DNA of 64,000 nucleotides from JANSWP01 sp041941305. Its GTDB lineage: Bacteria > Bacteroidota > Bacteroidia > Chitinophagales > Saprospiraceae. Location: positions 1 through 64,000 of the forward strand of contig JBGTQJ010000025.1 of NCBI GenBank assembly GCA_041941305.1, written 5' to 3'. Position 1 is the stretch's first letter. Every line of letters starts with the position of its first letter. The notes below the pieces were generated by a model. That model worked only from the letters and a program-made list of their open reading frames with translations, did not search any database and had not been told where the DNA came from. This document shows positions 32,680 through 41,882 of this stretch, piece by piece. A program made the translations under genes and the position numbers.

Positions 32680-35600
32680 ATGAAAAAACTACCAATCCTA
32701 ATCCTGTTTTTATCCGCAATCACATGGAGCAGCCTTGCTCAACGTACCCTGACCGGAACCATCACCTCAGCCAAAGGAACCCCGTTAATTGGAGCCACCG
32801 TTCTTGTTGATGGTACAACTACTGGTGCAATTACCGACGCTAAGGGAACCTTCGAATTGACTATCCCAAAAAAGGCAAAATACCTGAAAATTTCCTACAC
32901 CGGTTATGAAAGCCAACGAATAGAAATAGGTGCTTCTAATCTAATTGATGTCGTCTTGAAAGAAGACATTTTGGGTTTGGAAGAAATAGTGGTTGTTGGA
33001 TATGGAACCCAATTGCGCTCCAATATAACCGGAAATGTCGCCAAATTAGAAGGAGAGGAAATTGAAGCGCTACCCGTTACTGATATTCAATCTGCTTTGC
33101 AAGGCAGGGTCGCAGGAGTCCATATCACCAAATCAAATGGAAAAACGGGAGGAGCAATAAAAGTTCGCATTCGAGGCACCACCTCTCTGGATGGAATCAA
33201 TGAACCACTTTATGTAGTGGACGGCATTATGGTGCACACAATCAGCAATGCTCAATTATTATCAAATGCAATTACCAATACGCTGGCTGACCTCAATTTT
33301 AATGATATTGAATCTGTCGAAGTTTTAAAAGATGCAGCTGCCACGGCTATTTATGGCTCCCGAGCTTCAAATGGCGTGATCTTAATAACAACCAAAAAGG
33401 GTGTTGTGGGTAAAGCTGCTTTCAGCCTAGACATAAGCACCGGATTTAGCAAACCAACGAGAAAACGAGATTGGCTCAACGCCGAGCAATATCTCGAACT
33501 TTGGGAAGAAGCATTCAACAATGTGGCAGATCAGGATGGACTTTTTTTTGGAGCTGATTCTAAATTGTGGAAGGATACCTATATCCCGGGTTGGGACGGT
33601 GGATATGATTCAGACTGGCAGGAGGAGGCCTTTAATGACAATGCCGGATTTAACCAGGTTCAACTAGGGATTTCAGGAGGATCGGACAGAACCAAGTATT
33701 ATATTTCAGGAAATCTGGTGGATGAAACAGGTATATTAATTAAAGATGACTACCAAAGAATTGGAGGGAGGCTCAACCTCACGCATAAGGCAAGTGAACG
33801 CATGAATGTTGGTATTAATATGAGTCAGACCCGAAGTGTAAATAATCGACTGCTTGCAGACAATGCTTTTGCTTCACCTATGCAAATGGTTGCTATACCT
33901 CCTGTACAGCCAGTGTACGATCCTGATAATCCTGAAGAACTATTTACCAATACCCTCTGGTTCAATACAAAGTTGATCGAAGAAAATACGAAAGCAAAAA
34001 ACATTGTATACCGCAATTTTAGCAATGTTTTTCTGGACTGGAAGCCGATTGAAAAATTGTCCTTTCACACCGATTTTGGGATTGACTTTTTGAGTCAAAG
34101 TGAAAATCTCTTCTGGAGCTCTAAAATGGTTGAAATTTCAGGTCAACCTGGCGGTATTGGTCAGAGTGCTTTTCTGCATGCCTTCACTTATGTTGCCAAT
34201 AATTACCTCAGCTACCAATCTGATTTTGGAGAAAGTAATCTGGAAATTACCACAGGCATGAGCTACCAGGAATCCGTTAGAAAAGGAAATTGGATATCTG
34301 CAATTAACTTTCCTAGTGATCATTTTCAGGAAGTCGCCAGCGCCGGTGAAATAGGAGGGGCAAGTGGTTGGGAAGGAGCCACTGCCATCGTTTCCTATTT
34401 TGGGAGAGTAAATTACAATTATGGAGGGAAATATTTGTTTTCCTTAACAGGAAGAATTGATGGAGATAGCCGCTTTGGCTCCAATAACCGATATGGAGCT
34501 TTCCCGGCTGCCTCCTTGGGTTGGATTCTTTCAAAAGAAGGATTTCTGGAAAACAATGACTTCCTGAGTTTTCTAAAACTAAGAACGAGCTATGGCTTGT
34601 CTGGCAACCCACCTAATCGTTTTTTCCCGAATAGAAGTTTATTTACAGGAGGAAGAACTTATAACAATCAACCGGCTTTTTATCAATCTCAGGTTGCCAA
34701 TCCCGATATCAGGTGGGAAAAGATTGTACAATTCAATGTTGGACTCGATTTTGGCTTACTCAATGACCGTATTTCAGCGCAGGTGGACTATTATGTCAAA
34801 AACTCTAAAGACCTTTTGCTTTTAATTGATATACCCAGTACCTCCGGGTTCAAACAGCAATTGCAAAATGTAGGTTCACTCGAAAATAAAGGCTTCGAAT
34901 TGGTACTTCAAACTTACAATCTAACTGGAGCATTCAAATGGAAAACCAGTCTCAATTTTGCAAGGAACAGGAATAAGCTGACCAATATTTACGGACAAAA
35001 TCTGGGTTCTGGTATCAATAGAGGATTAGAAGGCTATCCAATTGGAGTCTTTTCTACTCCAGAATATGCCGGGGTTGACCCTGAGAATGGGGATGCGCTT
35101 TATTACTTAAATACAACTGAAGGAGACCGCTCGACCACAAACAATATCAATGAAGCTGAAAGTGTGGTAGTTGGAGATCCTAACCCCGATTTTATCTATG
35201 GAGTTACAAATGAATTTTCCTACAAAGGCTTTCAATTGTCTGTCTTTTTTCAGGGAGTGCAGGGAGCAGATGTATACAACAGAGCTGGTAGATGGCAAAT
35301 GGATGGCTTTGGTTGGTTTGATAACCAGGATGCCCGAATTTTAGATCGATGGCAGCAGGCAGGAGATCTAACGGATATTCCACAACTGCGATTTGGCGGT
35401 GTTGCTCCCTTATCTTCCCGCTGGGTTGAAGATGGATCCTTTTTGCGACTGAAAAACATTTCTTTGTCCTACCAATTACCTGAAAATTTGTTGGAAAACT
35501 TTCCAATTAACAGACTGAACATCTACGTGACTGGTCATAATTTACTGACCATCACAAAATACAACGGCTGGGACCCGGAAGTCAATATTGATTATTCAAG

Positions 35601-35682
35601 GAGCAACTTTGCAATAGGTTCTGATTATTACTCAGCGCCACAGGCCAAGCGAGTCGTGTTTGGAGTGAAGGTTGAATTTTAA
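32680..35682 (+). CDS. SusC/RagA-family TonB-dependent outer-membrane transporter
   Basis: Met at 32680 starts a signal peptide (MKKLPILILFLSAITWSSLAQ); a longer frame begins at 32656. The 1000-residue protein has the carboxypeptidase-D-like N-terminal domain (LTGTITSAKGTPLIGATVLV), a plug domain (VVGYGTQLRSNITG ... DIQSALQGRVAGV ... IRGTTSL) and a beta barrel ending KRVVFGVKVEF. SusC proteins import glycans or peptides with a SusD lid and TonB energy. The SusD partner follows after 139 bases. The substrate is not evident. Confidence 0.94.
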   Translation: MKKLPILILFLSAITWSSLAQRTLTGTITSAKGTPLIGATVLVDGTTTGAITDAKGTFELTIPKKAKYLKISYTGYESQRIEIGASNLIDVVLKEDILGLEEIVVVGYGTQLRSNITGNVAKLEGEEIEALPVTDIQSALQGRVAGVHITKSNGKTGGAIKVRIRGTTSLDGINEPLYVVDGIMVHTISNAQLLSNAITNTLADLNFNDIESVEVLKDAAATAIYGSRASNGVILITTKKGVVGKAAFSLDISTGFSKPTRKRDWLNAEQYLELWEEAFNNVADQDGLFFGADSKLWKDTYIPGWDGGYDSDWQEEAFNDNAGFNQVQLGISGGSDRTKYYISGNLVDETGILIKDDYQRIGGRLNLTHKASERMNVGINMSQTRSVNNRLLADNAFASPMQMVAIPPVQPVYDPDNPEELFTNTLWFNTKLIEENTKAKNIVYRNFSNVFLDWKPIEKLSFHTDFGIDFLSQSENLFWSSKMVEISGQPGGIGQSAFLHAFTYVANNYLSYQSDFGESNLEITTGMSYQESVRKGNWISAINFPSDHFQEVASAGEIGGASGWEGATAIVSYFGRVNYNYGGKYLFSLTGRIDGDSRFGSNNRYGAFPAASLGWILSKEGFLENNDFLSFLKLRTSYGLSGNPPNRFFPNRSLFTGGRTYNNQPAFYQSQVANPDIRWEKIVQFNVGLDFGLLNDRISAQVDYYVKNSKDLLLLIDIPSTSGFKQQLQNVGSLENKGFELVLQTYNLTGAFKWKTSLNFARNRNKLTNIYGQNLGSGINRGLEGYPIGVFSTPEYAGVDPENGDALYYLNTTEGDRSTTNNINEAESVVVGDPNPDFIYGVTNEFSYKGFQLSVFFQGVQGADVYNRAGRWQMDGFGWFDNQDARILDRWQQAGDLTDIPQLRFGGVAPLSSRWVEDGSFLRLKNISLSYQLPENLLENFPINRLNIYVTGHNLLTITKYNGWDPEVNIDYSRSNFAIGSDYYSAPQAKRVVFGVKVEF

Positions 35683-35821
35683 ACTACTTTTTATATAGTA
35701 GTGTTATTCGTATATAATTTTAAAGAAACTATAAATTACTGAATGTCAATATTTAATAAGCTTTTAAAGTTTAGTAAACCTAATTTCCAAAAAGGAATAG
35801 TAGCTAAAAAAACAACAAAAA

Positions 35822-37165
35822 ATGAAACTATCAATCATATATCCAATAGTAATTTTCACAATGATAATGCTATTGTCCTGTGACAAGCAATTAGACATTG
35901 AACCTACGCAATTCATTTCCAAAGAGCTTGCTTTATCCGATGATCAGGGTGTCAAAACTGCATTGATGGGTGCATATGATTTGTTGTCGGTTGGCTGGAA
36001 TTGGGGAACTGCTGGTGCGAGAAGTGAAGAAATCTATGCAGACACTGGCAATTTGATTTGGACTGGTTCTGCTTTAGATAGAGAAATTTTTTACAAGGAA
36101 ATTAATGTACAAAATTCATCCGTTTGGAGGCATTGGGAGGAAGGTTACGAATTGATCAACCTTTGCAACACCATTATTGAATCAGTTGATAATGTGAATC
36201 CAGATGACAAATTAAAGGTTGAAGGAGAAGCCAGATTCATCCGAGCTGGCATCTATTTTAATTTGGTCAATTATTTTGGAAAAACATGGGTAGATGGCGA
36301 CCCAGAAGCCAACCTGGGTGTACCCCTGTTGCTCTCATCTACCAAATCCACTGATGATCTAGACGTAAGTAGAGCAACGGTTGCAGAGATATATGAACGA
36401 ATCATAAAAGATTTGGAATATAGTAAAGCCAGCCTTCCAGTAACAAATGGAGTTTTTGCAACTACTTATTCGGCCAGTGGGTTGCTATCCAGGGTGTTTT
36501 TAATGCAAGAAGCATTTGAAGCTGCGGCTATAGAAGCCAATAGAGTGATTGCATCTGGTTTGTATGCCCTGCAACCAAATTTTGCTTCAGCCTTCAATCA
36601 ATCTAACAATACGCTGGAGGATATTTTCACAATCATTGTTACCCTACAGGGACGCCCCAATTATGCCGTAGCCATTTATGCAGGAGGAAATGCCGGAGGG
36701 AGTGGAAATATTACCATCACTGATAATCACATGACCCTGTACGAGACAGATGATCAGCGGGGCGCCTTGTTCTATTTTGACAATTTCTCCATCCGCCGAA
36801 CTGGCAAATGGGTTCAAAATTTGACCCAGGATGGCAATGTCAATATCATGCGCTTATCAGAAATGTATCTCACTCGTTCTGAATGTCGTTTCCAAACAGG
36901 TGACATAGATGGCGCTGTGGAAGATATCAATATGGTTCGAGCCAGAGTAGGTGCCAGCTTATTTGACTCCAGCAATTTAACCCTTGAAGCTATCTGGAAG
37001 GAACGTTATCTCGAACTTTGTTTCGAAGGTCACCTTCTTCGCGATTTCAAACGTACCAGACGCGATTTTGGAGATATTCCATTTGATGATTTCAGGATGG
37101 TATTTCCAATCCCGCAAAGGGAGATGGATTTGAATGGGCTTTTGGTGCAGAATCCTGGGTATTAA
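35822..37165 (+). CDS. SusD/RagB-family substrate-binding lipoprotein
   Basis: The 447-residue lipoprotein (lipobox LLSC, Cys20) has SusD hallmarks: GAYDLLSVGWNW, a TPR-like helical core (EGEARFIRAGIYFNLVNYFGKTW), MRLSEMYLTRSECRFQTGD, and the closing IPQREMDLNGLLVQNPGY. It binds the substrate at the cell surface and caps the SusC barrel. It is slightly short for the family. A hairpin at 37172 follows the stop. Confidence 0.94.
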   Translation: MKLSIIYPIVIFTMIMLLSCDKQLDIEPTQFISKELALSDDQGVKTALMGAYDLLSVGWNWGTAGARSEEIYADTGNLIWTGSALDREIFYKEINVQNSSVWRHWEEGYELINLCNTIIESVDNVNPDDKLKVEGEARFIRAGIYFNLVNYFGKTWVDGDPEANLGVPLLLSSTKSTDDLDVSRATVAEIYERIIKDLEYSKASLPVTNGVFATTYSASGLLSRVFLMQEAFEAAAIEANRVIASGLYALQPNFASAFNQSNNTLEDIFTIIVTLQGRPNYAVAIYAGGNAGGSGNITITDNHMTLYETDDQRGALFYFDNFSIRRTGKWVQNLTQDGNVNIMRLSEMYLTRSECRFQTGDIDGAVEDINMVRARVGASLFDSSNLTLEAIWKERYLELCFEGHLLRDFKRTRRDFGDIPFDDFRMVFPIPQREMDLNGLLVQNPGY

Positions 37166-37171
37166 AGGTAA

Positions 37172-37191
37172 CCCGGCTCTCCCGAGCCGGG
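37172..37191. terminator. hairpin between convergent SusD and regulator genes
   Basis: CCCGGCTC-TCCC-GAGCCGGG forms a strong stem seven bases after the SusD stop codon, between convergent genes, so it can end transcription from both sides. Confidence 0.65.
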
Positions 37192-37230
37192 CTACTTTAT
37201 ATTTATGAACTACTAGGTTCCATAATGAGC

Positions 37231-40200
37231 TCAGGATCTTTCCAATTTCCGATATGCAGAAGGACTTTTCCCAATCACCTTTTTAAATTGGCGGCTAAAA
37301 AAGTGGAGAGAATTGAAGCCCGCTTCATGAGCAATTTCCGATACTGTTTTTTCCGGAAATTTTTGTAGCCATTCCGCAGCTTTGTGAATGCGGATATGCT
37401 GAATATAGGTCTTGACGCCCATGCCGGTCAGGGCTTTAATTTTTCTAAAACAAGTATTGTAGGACAGATGATGGAGGGCAGCTAGTTGTTCTGCCGAGAG
37501 CTGAATATCATCTATCCGTTCTTCAATGGTTTTTTGAAAAGCCTGAAGAAATTGGCTGTCCAATTTTGAGTGTGGTATTTGAGTGTTTGCAGCTTTTTTA
37601 ATTATAAAATCCTGTGAAGTATAATGTTGTTGTAATTTCTGTTTAGCTTCCAAAAGTTTGCGTAAGCGAGTTTTTAATTCTTTTTCGTCAAAAGGTTTAC
37701 TCAAATAGGCATCAGCACCCTGTTCAATCCCTTCAATTTTGGAATCCACATCTGCTTTGGCGGTTAATAAAATGATGGGAATATGGCAGGTATGCAGGTC
37801 TTCTTTTAGTAGGCGACACAATTCATAACCATCCATTACGGGCATCATTACATCACTGATTATGAGATCGGGCATTTCCTTTTTCGCAAGCTCCAAACCT
37901 TTTTGCCCATTTGGAGCTGTAAGGATTTGATACAAAGGTTGAAGCATGGTAATCAGGTATTGTAACAAATCCGGATTGTCTTCTACAAGCAATAGGATAG
38001 GTTTGTCATTATGAATTCCCTTAGGACTTGGTTGTTGTAGGTTTTTTGGAATTTGGGGTGTTTTAGGAATAGAAACAGGAGACAATTCAAGCGCCGAGCT
38101 TTTCGCATTTTGAGTTATTGGAAGCCTCAAAGTAAAAATAGTCCCTTCACTAGGTTGACTCTTTACTTCTATAGTGCCGTTGAGTAAGTGTACCAATTCT
38201 TTAGTGAGTGTCAGTCCGATGCCAGTACCTTCCCCTTTTCTGGTAGCAGAACTATCGACCTGATAAAAGCGCTCAAAAACATGCGCCAATTGCGCTTTCG
38301 GAATGCCGATGCCGGTATCAGAAAATTCCAACTTTAACTTTTCATTTTCGCTGCTTATGTGAAGCTTTATTTCTCCGTTTTCCGGGGTGAATTTGATGGC
38401 ATTGGAAACCAGATTAGAAACGATGTGCTGCAATTTTCCAGGATCATAGTCCATCTCAAGGGTAGAAATGGAGGAAGAAAATTCAAGTAATTGGTTCTTC
38501 TCACTCGCAAGCGAATGGAATGATTCAAATAAATATTTCAAAATAGGTATGATGTCTCCTTGCACCCAGTTTACTTGCATATTGCCTGATTCCAGTTTAC
38601 TCAAATCCAGCATTTGGTTGACCAATCTTAACAACTGTTGCACATTCCTGCGAACGATGCCCAACTTTTCTCGTTGTTCGAAATTGACACCCCTTTCCAA
38701 TTGCTTTGCATAGCCATTAATGATGGTCAAAGGCGTTCTGAACTCATGCGTAATATTGGTAAAAAGCCTCGTTTTCAGTGCATTGAGTTCAATTTGACGA
38801 CTTTCCTCTGCTTGTCGAAGTTGCCTTTTCAATAAATAATTAAACAAAGCATACATGCCCCCTGCGAGTAAGAAAATCCAAATGCCCCAGGCTAAAATCG
38901 TTCGATACCAGGGAGGCAATATTTCAATACTTAAAACTAATGGTTCTTGGCTTTCAAAGCCGTGGCGGTTGTAGCATTTCAATTTAAACTGATAAGTACC
39001 CGGCGAAAGATTAGTATATGTAGCTTCCCTTTTAGCACCGACTTCCTGCCATTCCTCATCATAGCCAAGTAATTGATAGGCAAATTTGATTTTTTCTGGA
39101 AATAAATATTCAAGGGCAGCATATCTAATCGTGAAATCATTTTGATCAAATGGTAGCTCAACGACTGAGTTAGTAGGAAAAAAAGATTTTTTCAAACCCG
39201 GGTCAGTTGCTGATTTTAAATTTTTATGCTTCGCCAAAAATTCAATTAGGACGAGAGGAGGCACTAAACTATCAGGGAGCACTTGATTGGAATTGAAATG
39301 AAAAGCTCCATGTTTCGTTGGATGAAACACATTGCCTGCATTATCCATAAATATTTGATTGTAATGACTTGCAGTATATTCAATCCCATCCTCCTTCCCA
39401 TAATTATAGAATCTGTTGGCTTTTGGATCGAATAAACTGACTTGACCTTCAGTGATTACCCAAATCTGACCCTTTTGGTCTTCAAGCAAAGCAGTAATAT
39501 TATCGGGAGGCAAACCGTCTACTTTACTAAATCTGGTAAATTGATCATGATCTCGATTCCATCTGCTCAAACCGTCAAATGAAGCAACCCAAATATTCCC
39601 ATTTTGATCTTCAATAAGATCAATTACCCACTGGTCACTAATGATAGTTTCCAAATCTTTTGGGTGGTGCCTATAATGGGTAATGCTTTCTGTTGATGAA
39701 TCAATTCTACTCACACCCCTTTTTGTATAACCAACCCAAATGTCATGATGACTATCTTCAAGAATGCAGAGCGTGTTTCTGTTGTTTAATCTGGGATTTC
39801 TCCCACTTTGGTAAAGAAAATTTTTAAAAGATTGGTCTTTAGGAGAAAACCTACTAACTCCTTTCCAACCTGCCATCCAAAAGTCTCCTTTTTTGGATGC
39901 CATCAATTCCAAATAAGTAGACTTGATACAATTTTTCTCTTCGTAACATTGGTATTGGGCGATTTTGTTACCCAAGCTATCGTATTGAAATAACTTTATG
40001 CCATAAGGGTTTTGAGTAAGAAGCAACCAAAGGCTTTGTGTATTTTTATCTTCTTCAAAACGAATTCCGCTTAAATCGCTGATTTCATTTTGAGGTGGCA
40101 TTTGCTCGGACAAATATTGTTTAGGAACAAAAAAATCTGTTGGTTTTAAATCAATGGGAATTGTTTTGGAACCTGGTTTTTGAAGTACAGGAACCAAGCC

Positions 40201-41433
40201 CTCTGTGGTGTGAAAAAAAACTTCACCTAAAAAAGACAAAAGCATTTCTTGATGAGCAAATGCCAACTGAATATGGAGGTTGTCAGGGTAAGGTTTTAAA
40301 TGAAATGGTGATCTAGCTGGTAATACATGGTAGGTTTTTTTTTCTGTTACAATCCACAAAATGCCTTCTCTGGATTTGAAAATTTTTAAGACCGGAACTT
40401 CTTCATTTTGATCTTTTTCAAGGCTTAAAAAGGATGAAAATGATCTTGAAGCCGAATGATATTCTATGATTCGATTTTGGTTTGTTCCTATTAACAGCGT
40501 TTCTCCTTCCCAATATGCCGAGTAGCCTCTTTCTTCTTTCCCTAACCCCCTAGATAAACGTTCGATTTTTTCAGTTTTTGTATTAAAAAGAAAGAATCTA
40601 CCCCCATTCAGAATGAGAAATTCAGACGATTCACCGGGAATAGGAATGGCAAAGTTTCCTCTGCTCGACATAATCAACTCCCCAGGTTTCACATTTAAAG
40701 CTGGAAATTTTACAACTGATTTTTGAGTAAAGGAATCTGGATTTAATTGAATTAATTTGGAAGATTTTACGGATTCTCCACTCCAGTACCAAATATCCTG
40801 ATCCTCATCTTCAAAAATAAACCAGATATTATTGGATCCATTGACCACCTCTATCCTATCTTTTTCAGTGGAGAGCGCATACATCTTTCTTTGCCCACCA
40901 ATCCAAAATTTCCCTCTACTGTCCTCAAATAAAGAATAATAACCCTCCGCTCCGATACTATCTGTTTCAAATATTTTTTGGTTAAAGTGATCAAAATGAC
41001 CCTGGTCCAGGTCAAATCTGTTTATACTGCTATGATTGACAATCCATATCCCCCCACGCTCATCTTTACTGATACGAGATTGTGAAGGAGATAGTCCCTC
41101 TGTTTTGGTTGAATCACCTGAGCCGGATTCAAAGACATGGTACTCCATTCCATCGAATCGAACAATTTCAAATGCTTCGTTAAAGCCCCAAAGGAAACCT
41201 TGTTCATCCTGGACTTGGAGCCAGTATTGATTATCAGTTGAAAAGGTGAAGATATTTCCCTCCTTAAATTCGGAAATAGATTGTGAAAAAAACGCTTTGG
41301 AGTAAATAAGACAAGTAAACAGGAAAATAAATCTTCGATATAGGTAAAATTGGAAAACCAGAGGAGACTTTTGTTTAAACAGGGACTTATTAAAATTATT
41401 ACGCGTAAGCAAGACAGCTAGGTGTTTCTTCAT
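37231..41433 (-). CDS. hybrid two-component system regulator (HTCS)
   Basis: The 1400-residue single-protein signal system has a signal anchor (about 28-50) and a periplasmic sensor of two seven-bladed propellers built of Reg_prop repeats (GKFWIGGQRK, GNIWVASFDGLSRW, GQIWVITEGQ), then a Y_Y_Y domain (AYQLLGYDEEWQEVGAKREATYTNLSPG). After a transmembrane helix come the kinase (THEFRTPLTI, His896; HATPase GTGIGL), a receiver (phospho-acceptor Asp1194 in SDVMMPVMDG) and a C-terminal AraC-type DNA-binding domain (SEIAHEAGFNSLHFFSRQFKK). HTCS proteins sense a glycan breakdown product and switch on the adjacent SusC/SusD operons. It lies between the two such operons here. Confidence 0.95.
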   Translation of the reverse strand: MKKHLAVLLTRNNFNKSLFKQKSPLVFQFYLYRRFIFLFTCLIYSKAFFSQSISEFKEGNIFTFSTDNQYWLQVQDEQGFLWGFNEAFEIVRFDGMEYHVFESGSGDSTKTEGLSPSQSRISKDERGGIWIVNHSSINRFDLDQGHFDHFNQKIFETDSIGAEGYYSLFEDSRGKFWIGGQRKMYALSTEKDRIEVVNGSNNIWFIFEDEDQDIWYWSGESVKSSKLIQLNPDSFTQKSVVKFPALNVKPGELIMSSRGNFAIPIPGESSEFLILNGGRFFLFNTKTEKIERLSRGLGKEERGYSAYWEGETLLIGTNQNRIIEYHSASRSFSSFLSLEKDQNEEVPVLKIFKSREGILWIVTEKKTYHVLPARSPFHLKPYPDNLHIQLAFAHQEMLLSFLGEVFFHTTEGLVPVLQKPGSKTIPIDLKPTDFFVPKQYLSEQMPPQNEISDLSGIRFEEDKNTQSLWLLLTQNPYGIKLFQYDSLGNKIAQYQCYEEKNCIKSTYLELMASKKGDFWMAGWKGVSRFSPKDQSFKNFLYQSGRNPRLNNRNTLCILEDSHHDIWVGYTKRGVSRIDSSTESITHYRHHPKDLETIISDQWVIDLIEDQNGNIWVASFDGLSRWNRDHDQFTRFSKVDGLPPDNITALLEDQKGQIWVITEGQVSLFDPKANRFYNYGKEDGIEYTASHYNQIFMDNAGNVFHPTKHGAFHFNSNQVLPDSLVPPLVLIEFLAKHKNLKSATDPGLKKSFFPTNSVVELPFDQNDFTIRYAALEYLFPEKIKFAYQLLGYDEEWQEVGAKREATYTNLSPGTYQFKLKCYNRHGFESQEPLVLSIEILPPWYRTILAWGIWIFLLAGGMYALFNYLLKRQLRQAEESRQIELNALKTRLFTNITHEFRTPLTIINGYAKQLERGVNFEQREKLGIVRRNVQQLLRLVNQMLDLSKLESGNMQVNWVQGDIIPILKYLFESFHSLASEKNQLLEFSSSISTLEMDYDPGKLQHIVSNLVSNAIKFTPENGEIKLHISSENEKLKLEFSDTGIGIPKAQLAHVFERFYQVDSSATRKGEGTGIGLTLTKELVHLLNGTIEVKSQPSEGTIFTLRLPITQNAKSSALELSPVSIPKTPQIPKNLQQPSPKGIHNDKPILLLVEDNPDLLQYLITMLQPLYQILTAPNGQKGLELAKKEMPDLIISDVMMPVMDGYELCRLLKEDLHTCHIPIILLTAKADVDSKIEGIEQGADAYLSKPFDEKELKTRLRKLLEAKQKLQQHYTSQDFIIKKAANTQIPHSKLDSQFLQAFQKTIEERIDDIQLSAEQLAALHHLSYNTCFRKIKALTGMGVKTYIQHIRIHKAAEWLQKFPEKTVSEIAHEAGFNSLHFFSRQFKKVIGKSPSAYRKLERS

Positions 41434-41882
41434 AGCACGATTATGGTCATTTGGATTAAATTAGGTTTTAACAATTATGTAAATCTTATTTTGCTTTTGT
41501 AGTTCCTTAAAAATAACTAAAAAAGCAAGATAAGTGCAAACTTTTGGTGGATAAGTGCAAACACTCCCTACCTAAAACTTCCCAAATTTAAATTGTCTTT
41601 TGGAAACTGCATTGGAGTATATTCAGTAACTTTTTAATGCATTTCCAAATAAAAGGTATGTGTGCGCAGTTTTTTCAAATTATTATTGCTATCATTACCT
41701 ATAATTGGTTGTTTTATTCTATAGCCTGTTGGTTTTGCAATATAAAAGGCTATGTAGAGATATAGTAGCAACAACATTTACCCAGGCACTTCCGCACAAA
41801 CCTACTATTGAGGTTCCCTCAATAAGCCCTTGTCCATATTCCCAGATTTTCATTTTAAATACTTTACAAACCCTTTGTATCT
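41434..41882. other. divergent regulatory region of HTCS and second SusC
   Basis: This 449-base AT-rich region holds the tandem operator candidate at 41529-41562 and the long leader of the second SusC gene. The last 30 bases before the SusC start resemble the leaders of the caspase genes at 27727 and 28663. Confidence 0.55.
41529..41562. promoter_or_regulatory. tandem direct repeat, candidate HTCS/AraC operator
   Basis: GATAAGTGCAAAC occurs at 41529-41541 and again at 41550-41562, a spacing of 21 bases or two helical turns. AraC-type regulators commonly bind such tandem sites on one DNA face. It lies 96 bases upstream of the HTCS start and about 320 upstream of SusC. Confidence 0.6.
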
